Part shown: positions 23,658-34,176 of the stretch, piece by piece | Layout: the number at the start of each line of letters is the position of its first letter | Numbering within the stretch: position 1 is the first letter of the stretch | From: Molossus alvarezi | Lineage: Eukaryota; Chordata; Mammalia; Chiroptera; Molossidae | Direction: 5' to 3' | DNA: 64,000 nucleotides | Assembly: GCA_037176705.1 (NCBI GenBank) | Contig: CM073895.1 | Span: forward strand, 2,480,001 to 2,544,000 | Notes under the pieces: model-generated | The model's database searches: none | Seen by the model: the letters and a program-made list of their open reading frames with translations, nothing else | Told to the model about the DNA's origin: nothing | Made by a program: the position numbers and the translations under genes

Positions 23658-25353
23658 GTGCTGCCCCGCCCCGCCCCCAGGGCCCTCAGAGCACAGAGGG
23701 AGCCTTGCCGGCCAAGGGCCGCAAGGACAGGTGGAGATGAGTGTCCCCTCCAGTGTGGACACCCCAGGGGCAGGGGCCCTGGCCCGTCATCTGACAGTGA
23801 GGCAGAGGAGGCCACAGGTGCTCCTGGTCCTGGCACGGACGCCAGGTCCCCGGTCAGAGCGCCCATCCCTGGGAGACCCCTGTGTGGCCCAGCTGAGTCA
23901 CCTCTGGCCCTGCCGTTCCGCGGTCAGGGCGGAGCTGTGGGGACAGGTGTGAAGGAAGTCAGGCGACGCAGGCCAGGCCACAGGATGTGCCAGGGTGTGG
24001 CTCCAGGGCCACCTCTGTGGGAAGATCCAGGACCAGGGTGGGAAACGGCCACACCCCCTGCCCAGGGCTTGGTGGAGTGGCCTGGCCATCGGGACACATG
24101 CAGGACTCCTCAGACAAGGGGCAGGAGTGGGAAGAAGCCACCCAGGGGCTCCCCACCCCCATCTCGGGTACCATCTTCTGCTCCCCACGGGCAGACCACC
24201 TGTCCCAGGAGACCTCACTGGAAAGGGCACAGGAAGTCAGGCCAGCTGTGTGACGCTGGACACCATGCGCCGGGAGCAGGCTTGAGCTGGCCCACCCCCG
24301 CCCCGGGGCCAGGCGGGAGTCAGGGCCGGGGACTGGGGGCCCTGAGGACCTTTGGGGTCGGCCTCCTGGGGTCTTCAGAGGGAAGCCGGACGCGTGCTCC
24401 CTGTGCTCCAGGGCACCAGGAGGACTTTCCCGGCATGGGCCCCTCCTCTTGCCTTCGAGATTTCCCCCAGGACAGACTTGCAAAGTCAGAGCACAGCCCC
24501 CTCGGGTCACCCCTGGCTGTGGGATGGCGGGGGCCTGACCGCCAGCCCAGTGCGGCCTCCCAGGGGCGGGAACCCCTCCACCCTGAGCACCGACAGCAAA
24601 CCAGCATTTGGACAAATCCCGAATGAGGCCCTGGGCAGTCAGCGCTGCTCGAGAGGGTCCCTGTTTTCTTTACATAAACACATAAATCACAATTAGCAAC
24701 AGGGAAAAAGATACAGTCTGCCGGGTGCTCGAAAACCAGGCGTTTCTGATCTAAACGGATGGCTGGGCCCCGTAATTAACGGGCCGTGATGTATTACTGC
24801 TTTGCTCATGAAGATTAACGGGTGTACCTGGGCCAGGAGGAGAAGCGGGGTGTCCCCCGAGAGGGGTCGGAGCTGCTCGTGCATCCGGGCCCTGCCCCTC
24901 CCGGCAGCTGCGTGCCACCCTTCACGCCCGCCGGGGACCCACGCCGCGCCCGGCCACCTCGCTGTGTGTGCACGGCGGCCGGCGGGAACCCCAGTCCTGT
25001 CGGAGGGGGGCCTTGGCTCTCCTGGGCCCCGCTCCCACGCTGGGCTCATGGCGGTGTCGAAAGCTCTGGACCCTTCTTCTTAGCCCCAAGGTTAGCTTCA
25101 AGGTTGGTTGTCCAGAAGAGAGACCCAGAAGTGTGGACTGGGGGCCGCCTGTGGGTGGTTTTGGATACGGGCCATCTCTGCCCCTCCACCCAGCGACCTT
25201 TCCAGAGGGGGTGGACAGACGTGTGCCACAACTCTGTCTGATCCCCGCGCAGGGAGCACTGGGCGCAGGCATGCCACGCGCCTTGGGGGCCGCCCCCTGC
25301 TGGCGGGGGGCGGGCAGGCGGGCGCTGCAGTGACCCCTGTCCTCTCTGCGCAG
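23658..25353 (+). other. PRDM16: PRDM16 intron 6
   Basis: 1.7 kb, GC-rich, no recognisable coding exon. The only obvious distinct element is an AT-rich island at 24655-24835. Long open frames on both strands through 23.5-24.6 kb show no known domain and cross the exon 6 donor. Confidence 0.75.
24655..24835. promoter_or_regulatory. AT-rich island with TAATTA palindrome, candidate enhancer
   Basis: AT-rich block with TTTACATAAACACATAAATC, CACAATTAGC and CCCCGTAATTAACGGGC. In the last, a TAATTA homeodomain palindrome is flanked by complementary CCCGT and ACGGG arms. It stands out from the GC-rich intron. Inferred from composition only. Confidence 0.35.
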
Positions 25354-25501
25354 CCTGGAACAGCACATGGTCATCCACACGGAGGAGCGGGAATACAAGT
25401 GTGACCAGTGTCCCAAGGCCTTCAACTGGAAGTCCAACCTCATCCGCCACCAGATGTCCCACGACAGTGGCAAGCGCTTCGAATGTGAAAACTGTGTGAA
25501 G
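25354..25501 (+). CDS. PRDM16: PRDM16 coding exon 7 (zinc fingers 2-4)
   Basis: 148 nt, acceptor CTGCGCAG before 25354 and donor GTAACG from 25502. It encodes the end of finger 2 (LEQHMVIH), the linker TEERE, all of finger 3 ([20 protein letters not shown] and MSH) and the first half of finger 4 (FECENCVK). The translation is essentially identical to human, as expected for DNA-contacting fingers. Phase 2 in (the split Ser codon AG|C) and phase 0 out. Confidence 0.97.
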
Positions 25502-26368
<867 letters not shown>

Positions 26369-26762
26369 TGAGTCCCCTGGGGGCCGGGGCTGTGCACAGC
26401 ACGTCCAGGGCAGGAACCCAGCGGGGCCCCGTTGTCCTGGAGCTGGCCTGAGCCTGGGAGACAGAGGTCAGGCCACACAAACACCCATGCACGGGGCAGG
26501 CACATGATCTGGGGGGCGCGGGCAGCACAGGATTAGGAGACTCCCAAGTGTCAGGAGGGCACCCAGGTGGGCACTGCGCCTGCCAACGCCAAGGGAGGCC
26601 AGGACGGCCTGTGGGACGAGAGTCACGCCAGCAGAGACGGAAGGGAGTGGGGAGTGAGCTGAGGGGACACCTGCGGAGCAGAGACCAGGACCGCAGCTCT
26701 GAGCACAGAGGCCTTAGGGCCAGGTGTGTTTGGACAGTGAGTGATGAGGGTTAACAGGAGAG

Positions 26763-26775
26763 AGGTCAAAGGTCA
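26763..26775 (+). promoter_or_regulatory. Perfect DR1 nuclear-receptor element (PPAR/RXR type)
   Basis: Sequence AGGTCA-A-AGGTCA: two perfect half-sites separated by one A, the textbook DR1 bound by PPAR/RXR and also by HNF4, RXR homodimers and COUP-TFs. The 5' flank (GGAG) does not match the AACT extension preferred by PPAR, so the bound factor is uncertain. PRDM16 is a coactivator of PPAR-gamma in brown adipocytes, so a DR1 inside its own intron suggests possible autoregulation. Seen directly as sequence; function is inferred. Confidence 0.6.
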
Positions 26776-26859
26776 CAAAGGGCCAGGTTCCAGGGACTTT
26801 ATAGGCCAGCCTAGGGAAGTGACTGAGGGTTCCTCTCTGCCTAGCGGTGCAATGAGCAG

Positions 26860-27190
26860 TCATTTCACACCACATAGTGCTGAGTCACCAATCACACAGG
26901 CACCGTGCCGAGTCACCATTCACAGCAGATTGTGCTGAGTTGTCATTCACACAGGCACCGTGCTGAGTCACCATTCACACCAGATTGTGCTGAGTCACCA
27001 ATCACACAGGCACCGTGCTGAGTCACCATTCACACCAGATTGTGCTGAGTCACCAATCACACAGGCACCGTGCCGAGTCACCATTCACACCAGATTGTGC
27101 TGAGTCACCAATCACACAGGCACCGTGCTGAGTCACCATTCACACCAGATTGTGCTGAGTCACCATTCACACCGGCATTGTACCGAGACA
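26860..27190. repeat. 55-bp minisatellite carrying NF-E2/NRF2/AP-1 motifs
   Basis: About five and a half copies of a 55-bp unit, with equivalent points at 26881, 26936, 26991, 27046, 27101 and 27156. Each unit is two related halves of 28 and 27 bp. Each half has the form (T)GCTGAGTCACC followed by an A/T-C-A-C-A-C core. The intact 11-mer TGCTGAGTCAC starts at 26878, 26961, 26988, 27016, 27043, 27098, 27126 and 27153. One-base variants (TGCCGAGTCAC) start at 26906 and 27071. The reverse complement GTGACTCAGCA is the antioxidant-response/NF-E2 consensus and includes the AP-1 site TGAGTCA. Confidence 0.93.
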
Positions 27191-27459
27191 TCATTTCACA
27201 TGCATTATCTCATGGCATGCTCACAAAATCCTAGGGAGCAGAGCCTGTACTATCTCTAATGACCAAGAAGGAAACCGAGGGTGTAAGACCTTGAGGGACC
27301 AGGTGCTCAAGGCCATGTTGCGGAACCCTGATTCTTGTTTGAGGGGTCTGGCTCCTGACCCCTGACTAGGTGGCCTGGGACTTCTCAATGCTAGGAGGGG
27401 TGACTCTGGGAGCATGGGGAGTTTGGGTCAGGGTGTTCTCAGCACCGTGGGGGTCATTC

Positions 27460-27502
27460 AGTGTGCGTGTGCGTGTGCGTGTGTGTGTGTGAGAGAGAGA
27501 CA
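27460..27502. repeat. GTGTGC/GT and GA dinucleotide tract
   Basis: GTGTGCGTGTGCGTGTGTGT followed by GAGAGAGAGA; simple sequence in intron 8. Confidence 0.9.
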
Positions 27503-28419
27503 GGCCGTGCTGATCTGCTGGCAGCCCCCAGCCCCAGCTTCTAGCTGCTCTGCTAAAGGTACTCAGACGCCAACCCACCCGTGTCCCTCGCTTCACGGCC
27601 GAGGAAGCAAAGGGAGACTGACCTCCCTCTGCCTGTTGGCCAGCCCACGAGCGCCCTCTTTCTACTGATCACCACCTCCTCACCCACAGGCCCTGCAAAG
27701 AGGTGTCTGAGCAGTGGCATGGCGGGGGGTCCTCTGGGAGGTCCTGGGAAGAAGTGAGCTGGAGGGGAGTGTGAGCAAGCACATTCCATAGAACTTGGAG
27801 TTTTTAAGTGAACTTAGGAACAGGAACATTGCAGACAGGGCTTCAAGTTATTGCTTTCCTGGGCGTGCAGACCAGCTCTGTGAAGTCTCGCTGGGTCATA
27901 TGAATAACGCGAGCTCCATGAACCACTGTGCTCTGGAAAGTCCCAGCCCACTCTCTGTGCTGACCAACCCTGCCAGCACGGGGAGAGCCCGGCAGCCCCG
28001 CCCGCCAAGGCATCAGCAGATGTCACCGCTGTCTGCTCCACACCACCTTGCACCTCGGCTTTTGGCTAAGGGGGTGAAGCTAGAGAGCCCCCGCTCGGCC
28101 AGGTAGCATGTGTGAGCATTTCGTTCAGCAGGGTGACACGCATATGAGAAATTGATTGGACGTGTGCCCTAGGGCCTTGCGGACCTCCAGGCCACGGCGA
28201 GCATCCTCGGGCCCATGGTAAAGGGGCTGCGGCCAGGCCTGGAGAGGAGGCTCCGCAAACGGGGCTCACAACTCACAGGCCTGGGCTCACCCACAGCACT
28301 CGCAAGTCGGCACCAAGACTCACCTGGGAGCCCCCAAGCCCCTCCTCGCTGGCCACATAGACCAAGGCAACGTGACTTCCTGGTGGTGTCCCTGCGCAAG
28401 GGGCTCACGCGTACACTGG

Positions 28420-28680
28420 GATGTGTGTGTGTGTGTGTGTGTGAATGTGTATGAGTGTGTGCGTGTGAGTGCGAGTGGGTGTGTAGGTACATATGTGTGT
28501 GTGTGTCTATGTGTGTGAGGGAGGGAGTGTGTGGGTGTGTATGTGCATGTGTGAGTGTGTGTGTGCATGTGTGTGAGTTGCAGTGTGGATGTGTGGGTAC
28601 ATGTAAGTGTGTGCATGTGAGTGGGTGTGCATTTGTGTGTGGGGGTGTGCGTGAGTATACATGAGTGTGGGTATACACAT
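28420..28680. repeat. TG-rich imperfect tandem repeat
   Basis: A pure TG run starts near 28422 and decays into GTGTGAGTGTGTATG-type variants up to about 28680. Alternating purine-pyrimidine sequence. The Cys/Val and His/Thr open frames across it are repeat artefacts. Confidence 0.92.
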
Positions 28681-29239
28681 ACGCCTCAAGGAAAATCAAG
28701 TGCTGACGGGATAGGAATGAGCCAGGGCCCCTCTGCATCCTGGCAGGGCCCAGGGGTCACCCTCTATCAAGTGCTGGGTCCCCACGTCCAGGGGCCTTTC
28801 TCAGCCCCTGCGGGCAGCCGCCCCCCTTTGCCGGCTCTGACAGCTGCCGGCCAGCCCAGTTCCAGCCCAGTCCCAGCACCTGCACCACCGGGACCTCAGT
28901 CTCCTCGAGACCTCTCTGTAGCCCCAGCATTTTTACCAGCCCCTCCATCGTGGGGAGCAGGTTGGTGGGGTCCGAGCATGCCACACTCCTCAAGCCCAGG
29001 CGCCTTTCCAAGCTCAGGGCGACAGCGTCTACTAAGGAGGCACTGACAGGACACCTCCAGGGTCAGGGACACGGTGAGGTGTCACTGGTCTTCTCCAGCC
29101 AGGCCTGAGCTGAGAACGGCCTTGACCCCCTCCCCCGAGGGCGGGGCGGAAGACCTGAGGGTATTTATAGACAGTCCTGGAGGGACCTCTGCCCCGGCCT
29201 CCCAGAGGGCAGGTCTGACTCAACCACGCAGCTCTTCCC

Positions 29240-29430
29240 CTCCGCCTTGAAAAGGCCCGGCCGTGCCAGACGGCCGGGAGGGCAGCACGGCGAATACAAA
29301 TAGGTGCCGTGATGAAAGAACATGATAATCTCAGGGCCGAAGGTCCCAGCCAGAACAGCATGACATCAGGAGCGTGAGGATTGGCGGTGGGCAAGAAACA
29401 TGCGCAAATCATTGTTTCCACCGGGGCCGT
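29240..29430. promoter_or_regulatory. AT-richer island in intron 8, candidate regulatory element
   Basis: Moderately AT-rich block containing AATACAAATAGG, GAACATGATAATCTC, CATGACATCAGG and CAAATCATTGTTTCC. The last includes a SOX-like CATTGTT core. Inferred from composition and motifs only. Confidence 0.25.
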
Positions 29431-30199
29431 GTCTAGGACACAGATTGTCTTGCAGAGGGAGCTACACGCAGGTTGTGTGTGCGTGTGTGTGTGTGTGCCT
29501 CCTGCTGCCAGAAAAACAGGAAAGGAAAGCTGGCAGTTTGCTGACTCTCCGCTCACAGGCCATCGGGGAAATGGCCGAGGTGGGGTCCCCTGGGCTCGGG
29601 GTCCTGGTGTTCGGTGCCAGCCGGCACTGCCCTCTTCTGTTAAGAGCAGAGACTGGCGTCTGCCAACCAGAGCCGGGCACTGCCTCTTCGTCCCAGTTTG
29701 GGGAGGCTCCACTTTCTCTAACATGGACCCAGCTCCTCTCTGCACAGCGCCGCCGGGGCTTCCCTCTCACCCCGCCGTCAGGCCACCCCCAAACAGTGAC
29801 TGCTCAAGCCGGGAGCCCAGACTCCCCAGCCGAGATCTGCGTGGGCTGACCACTGAGCCTCCCTCTCTGGGACGCAGGTCCCAGGGCCTGGGACAGAAAG
29901 AGAGGACGGGGAGCGGGTGTGGTGAGGGTGACCTCTTACACTGTGGAGCAGCGTCCTGGGGGTGGACAGGAAGGGAGGGTGGGTGTCCTGGGCAGACATG
30001 GCTGCCTGGGTGACTTCGCCCACCTGGAGCGATTCAGAAGACCTTGGCCCCTACGTTGCAGACACTCCCAGGGAGGAGGGTGGAAGCCGTGAACCCCATT
30101 TCCCAAAGAGAGTTGAAGTCTGTCCAAGCTGCACAGAGACCTCAGGGAAGGCACAAGTGGTCCTTGTCAGTTCATGCTGACAGCCAGAGGCCAGCCCTA

Positions 30200-30605
30200 G
30201 GATAGTGAGCACATGTACACGTGTATGCAGGTGCACACATACAGACATGTGCACACATGTGCATGGCATGTGATGGGCATGTACACGTGCACACTGGTGT
30301 GTACATGGGTGGTGTGCATGCCACCCAACATACATGTGTGCACACGTGTATACATGTGTGTGCATGTGTGACCTACACATGTGTGAGCACACTTTCGTGG
30401 CATGCACGCGTGTGTACATCATACACACACACCCATGAACATACCTACACTCATGCACTCATGACATGCACACACCTGTGTACAACATATATACACGTGC
30501 ATGTTTCCATGTGTGCATATGCACACATTCGCACATGAACATACGCACATCTGCACACATGCACATGCAGACACAAACACACGTGCGTGCTCGCGCGTAC
30601 AAGCA
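30200..30605. repeat. CA/TG alternating imperfect repeat
   Basis: About 400 bp of ACACATGTGCACACATGTG-type sequence ending 108 bp before the exon 9 acceptor. It has long runs of alternating purine and pyrimidine and many self-complementary ACATGTGT and CACATGTG units, so it could adopt Z-DNA or hairpin forms. Confidence 0.92.
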
Positions 30606-30712
30606 CAGGCTGCTCCTATCACCAGGCCAGAAGCACCCCTCGCCCCGCACCCCCACCGAGGTTTTCCCGGTAATTTCATAGCGTGTTTGCCTGCTTCCTG
30701 CTGATGTTTTAG

Positions 30713-32120
30713 GTGAGGTCTGCCACAAGTCCTACACGCAGTTCTCCAACCTGTGCCGCCACAAGCGGATGCACGCCGACTGCCGCACGCAGATCAAGTG
30801 CAAGGACTGCGGGCAGATGTTCAGCACTACCTCCTCCCTCAACAAGCACCGGCGCTTCTGCGAGGGCAAGAACCATTACACGCCGGGCGGCGTCTTCTCC
30901 CCGGGCCTGCCCCTGGCCCCCAGCCCCCTGATGGACAAGGCGAAGCCACCCCCCAGCCTCAACCACGCCGGCCTGGGCTTCGGCGAGTACTTCCCCTCCC
31001 GGCCGCACCCGGGGAGCCTGCCCTTCTCGGCAGCCCCGCCGGCCTTCCCGCTCGCTCCTGGCTTCCCCGGCATCTTCCCGCCGTCCCTGTACCCCCGGCC
31101 ACCTTTGCTACCTCCCACGCCACTGCTCAAGAGCCCCCTGAACCACACCCAGGATGCCAAGCTGCCCAGCCCCCTGGGGAACCCCGCCCTGCCGCTCGTG
31201 TCTGCCGTGGGCAGCAGTGGCCAGGGGGCCGCGGCAGCCGCTGGGTCCGAGGAGAAGTTCGAGGGCCGCCTGGAGGACACATACACCGAGAAGCTCAAGG
31301 CACGGAGCAGCGACCTGTCCGACGGCAGCGACTTCGAGGACGTGAACACCTCGACCGGGACGGACCTGGACACCACCACAGGCACAGGCTCGGACCTGGA
31401 CAGCGACGGGGACAGCGACCGCGACAAGGCCCAGGAGCGGAGCAAGGCGGCCGAGGGCAAGCCCGAGTTCGGGGGCGGCGCCGCACCCCCAGGGGCCCCA
31501 AATAGCGTGAGCGAGGTGCCGGTCTTCTACGCCCAGCACTCCTTCTTCCCGCCGCCCGAGGAGCAGCTGCTGGCGGCCTCGGGCGCCGCGGGCGACTCCA
31601 TCAAGGCCATCGCCTCCATCGCGGAGAAGTACTTCGGGCCCGGCTTCATGGGCGTGCAGGAGAAGCGGCTGGGCGCGCTGCCCTACCACTCCGTGTTCCC
31701 CTTCCAGTTCCTGCCCGACCTCCCCCACGCCCTCTACCCCCTCGCCGACCGCACCCTCGCCCACAGCCTGCTGGTCAAGGCCGAGCCAAAGTCGCCCCGG
31801 GACGCCCTCAAGGGTGGCGGCCCCAGCGCCGAGTCCCCCTTCGACCTCACCACCAAACCCAAAGAGGCGAAGCCCGTCCTGCCCGCGCCGAAGATGGCCC
31901 CGGCGTCCGGCGAGGAGCAGCCGCTGGACCTGAGCATTGGCAGCCGCGTCCGAGCCAGCCAGAACGGCGGGGGGCGGGAGCCCCGCAAGAACCACGTCTA
32001 CGGGGAGCGCAAGCTGGGGGCCGGCGAGGGGCTGCCCAAGGCCTGCCCCGCGCAGCTGCCCCAGCAGCCCTCCCTGCACTATGCCAAGCCGTCCCCCTTT
32101 TTCATGGACCCCATCTACAG
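30713..32120 (+). CDS. PRDM16: PRDM16 coding exon 9 (zinc fingers 6-7, repression region, CtBP motifs)
   Basis: 1408 nt, the large exon, acceptor GATGTTTTAG before 30713 and donor GTATTC from 32121. It completes finger 6 ([20 protein letters not shown]), encodes finger 7 ([20 protein letters not shown]), then a proline-rich stretch rich in FPSR/LPPT motifs. An acidic Ser/Asp region follows, including [18 protein letters not shown]. The block [19 protein letters not shown] is strongly conserved with human PRDM16 and MECOM. Two CtBP-type motifs are present: PFDLTT at 31837-31854 and PLDLS at 31921-31935, which recruit the CtBP corepressor used to silence white-fat genes. Differences from human are concentrated in the linker regions. 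The frame is open throughout and continues as an artefact into intron 9. Confidence 0.97.
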
Positions 32121-34091
32121 GTATTCACATGCCCTGCCTCACCCGCTCCCCGAGGGCCGTCCCCCAGGCGGGCTGCTAGGCGGGTCAGCGTGCCAGGGCA
32201 GGCTTTCCCGGACACCTTTTCCTGACAGCCACTGGGGTACCCTCGTACTGCCTGAGCCCCCCCGCCCCCCGCCTCCCCTTGGACCCCACCCAGGCCTCCA
32301 GCTGTCTTCTCTGGACCAGCTCTGCCTCTCGCAAAACCCTCGCTCTTTCCCCTGCTCCCAGCATCTCTGCTTCGGTTCAGGGCCACAGCTGGGGCCCTGG
32401 TGGCCCAGGGAAGGAGCCCCCGTCCCCAAAAGGGAGGACGAGGGGCAGGGAAGGAGGAAGCGTTGGAGGTTTCAGAAAGTCGGTGTCCCTTTACTTTGCG
32501 GCCCTCCCGGTGAGGGGCCAGCGTGGTCCCCGTCCCGGTCTGGGCGGCTGTGACCAGGGGCTCCGTTAGCTGGGAGGGCTCTGACCCCACCATGGGGAGC
32601 TGGCGGCTGAGCCGGAGGGGGGCTGTGCGCTGGGCGGCCCAGGGGCAGCCTGCAGTGCGGGCAGCAGGCACAGGCTGGGCAGCCGTCCGTGTGAGGGAGG
32701 CGTGAGCACCCGCGTGTGCTCACGTGCACTGGTGTGTGGGAAGCGAGGGCACGCGTGGTCGCCCTGAGGGCCCGTGGGCCTGCCGTTTGCTCCCCGAGGG
32801 GCCGGCCAGCGCCTGGGATCGGCGTCCAGGTGAGGTCACAGCTGCTGGAGGACACGTGGAAAGGAGGCCAGAGGCAGACAGTGGGGCCAGGAGTGGACGC
32901 GGGCGGGCGAGTCTCCGGCCCTGCCCTCCAGCGCCCCCACCCGGGTGCCCTTCCCAGCCTGGTGGGCTGTCACAGGACACAGGCAGCAGAAAGGCAGAGA
33001 AGGGAGCTAGACACAACCTGCCCCTCCCCCCGGCCCCTCCCCTCAGCCCAGGCCTCCCCTCGGAGGGCCGAATGGGACAGTCCAGCCTGACCGGGGCCAC
33101 GGTAAGCGACCGAGCTGGTTCCCACACCTACCGGCCGCTCCCAGAGGCTCCTTCGCCTCCTCCTGGACCGGGCTGGGGTCTCCACAGGGTCGCCTGTGAG
33201 GTGCACCTGCCCCTGGTGTCCCGGGAGGCTCTGCCCTCCTGCAGTCAGCCTCCTCCCCTGCAGCCGTCCCCTCCTGCGGCGGCCACGGCCCCAGCTGGTC
33301 CCGGGAAGACAGTCCCACGTGGGAACCATGTGCCCAGGGCAGGGTGGGGCGAGCCGCTGCTCCGGGAGTCGTTCAGAGGGGCTGTGCTGCGTGTGGAGAG
33401 GTGGCAGGGTCCCCAAAGTTGAGATTGAATCAGGGGAGACTGAGGCAGGCATTGTTGGGAAACAGTGAGGGGGACCAGGGGACGGGACCGCCGGACGCCG
33501 CCCTGGCCACCTCCTGCAGTTCTGTGATTGCAAAGTTGCCACTGGCCCTCGGCCGCAGGGCCGTAGGTGGACCCTCCTGGCTGCACAGGGAGGCCCCGGT
33601 GACTTCCCCAGGACGAAACCCACTGTCACTCACCAGTCGGGCAGAGCGCCTCCTGCCCAGGGCCGGGAGGGCCGGGAGGGCCAGGGGATCGGCGGCAGCC
33701 TCCCGGTGTTCCCTGTTCTGCTGTGATGAGCCCTGGGGCCTGGCAGGGCTGCCCCCGGGCGGAGCTGGTGCACAGGGCTTCAGGAAGACCCCAGGCTGCA
33801 GCATGAGGCGTCCTCGTGTGCACGGGCGCGCCCAGCTGGGGTGGGTGTGGGGAGCTAGGGAGACGGGGGACCCAGCACTGGGCATGGTGATGGGACCACT
33901 GGAGGGAAGGGCAGGGGCTCAGCAGGCAGCGGGCCGGCTAAGTCATGGCTGTCCCCCCCCCCGCATCGGGTAAGGCTCCGTAATCGGGGCAGCAGTGTGG
34001 CCAGGCCCCCTAGTGACCGACGGGGCGCAGGCAGGAGCCCAGCGGGGCCGCTCGGGGGGCGTACGTAACCCTCTGTGTTGCTGTCCAGCAG
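32121..34091 (+). other. PRDM16: PRDM16 intron 9
   Basis: 2.0 kb, GC-rich. The exon 9 frame stays open for 430 nt past the donor, but human homology stops at the donor. I see no other element of note, apart from a short GGGCCGGGAGGGCCGGGAGG repeat near 33659 and a C-run near 33952. Confidence 0.75.
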
Positions 34092-34176
34092 GGTGGAGAA
34101 GCGGAAGGTGCCGGACCCCGTGGGAGTCCTGAAGGAGAAGTTTCTGCGGCCGCCCCCTCTGCTCTTCCACCCTCAG
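34092..34176 (+). CDS. PRDM16: PRDM16 coding exon 10
   Basis: 85 nt, phase 2 in and 0 out, donor GTGAGC from 34177. The product includes VEKRKVPDPVGVLKEKFLRP and PPLLFHPQ, matching the human segment with a few substitutions. No domain of its own; it lies between the CtBP-binding region and the second zinc-finger array. The acceptor is a tandem NAGNAG (CAGCAG at 34086-34091). Using the second AG gives the human-like IYRVEKRK junction; using the first would insert one Ser (IYSRVEKRK). Confidence 0.95.

Noticed and set aside
23523..24626. 367-codon open frame overlapping exon 6
   Set aside because: It is in a different frame from PRDM16 and crosses the donor; chance frame in GC-rich DNA.
31108..32079. 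323-codon open frame on the minus strand opposite exon 9
   Set aside because: It is the antisense shadow of a GC-rich coding exon; no domain, splice context or known homologue.
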